This document shows positions 5,137 through 5,167 of a stretch of 5,167 nt of DNA, in pieces (position 1 is the stretch's first letter; each line of letters opens with the position of its first letter). Source of the DNA: Bacillota bacterium (GTDB lineage: Bacteria; Bacillota; Clostridia; Acetivibrionales; DTU013); NCBI GenBank assembly GCA_023435805.1, contig JAEZMC010000095.1:1-5167 (forward strand), given 5' to 3'. A model generated the notes under the pieces. That model saw only the letters and a program-made list of their open reading frames with translations, made no database searches and was not told the DNA's origin. The position numbers and the translations under genes were made by a program.

Positions 5137-5167
5137 CAGCGGTAAGCAGATAAACCGCTTCAAAGCC

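Noticed and set aside
4907..5167. Minus-strand frame open for 86 codons from the right edge to a TAA at 4907-4909, which could be the 3' end of a convergent gene
   Set aside because: The translation (containing VVCGGCVSGFSVKLPG and QDFRVRSIWLKE) matches nothing I know, and the segment is dominated by inverted repeats. Not excluded: sequence to the right of the window would decide.
4930..5167. Integron attC site or CRISPR array at the right edge
   Set aside because: No RYYYAAC/GTTRRRY core pair at the expected places and no regularly spaced direct repeats; the structure is an inverted repeat.

Overview
The window looks like chromosomal DNA from a low- to mid-GC Bacillota, most likely an anaerobic member of the Clostridia. 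The evidence is strong AGGAGG-type ribosome binding sites, tightly packed co-directional genes, a Nim-like flavin protein, a type III (iron) alcohol dehydrogenase and a PadR regulator. No taxonomic marker is present, so this is inference.

Left part (1-2421, all minus strand): a compact operon read right to left. Its order is a Nim-like pyridoxamine 5'-phosphate oxidase family protein, an unrecognised 208-residue protein, the bifunctional biotin ligase/repressor BirA, and the N-terminal 96 residues of an amidohydrolase-family metal hydrolase cut by the window edge. Gaps are 22 bp and 3 bp, and the last junction is an 8-bp overlap (ATGTGTAG), so the four genes are very likely co-transcribed. 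A candidate promoter and a 20-bp-period direct repeat lie just upstream at 2436-2472.

Middle (2549-3643, minus): an iron-containing alcohol dehydrogenase with all four metal ligands. It is preceded by a roughly 165-nt leader with local hairpins and a five-codon micro-ORF. A nested inverted repeat lies between this gene and the operon downstream.

Right part (3976-4899, plus): a divergently transcribed PadR-family regulator whose C-terminus carries what I recognise as a DUF4180 domain. Its promoter (TTGACA-17-TACATT) has the -10 box in the centre of a perfect 9-4-9 palindrome that contains the PadR consensus ATGT-N8-ACAT, so autorepression is strongly suggested. The divergent layout makes the alcohol dehydrogenase the natural candidate second target.

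The last 268 bp (4900-5167) hold no gene I can support. They do contain a long imperfect inverted repeat enclosing three hairpins, which could be a small foldback/MITE-like element or a structured RNA. No established mobile element, CRISPR array, tRNA or rRNA was seen. The observations most worth following up are the PadR-DUF4180 fusion with its operator, the foldback structure at the right edge, and the unrecognised protein inside the birA operon.
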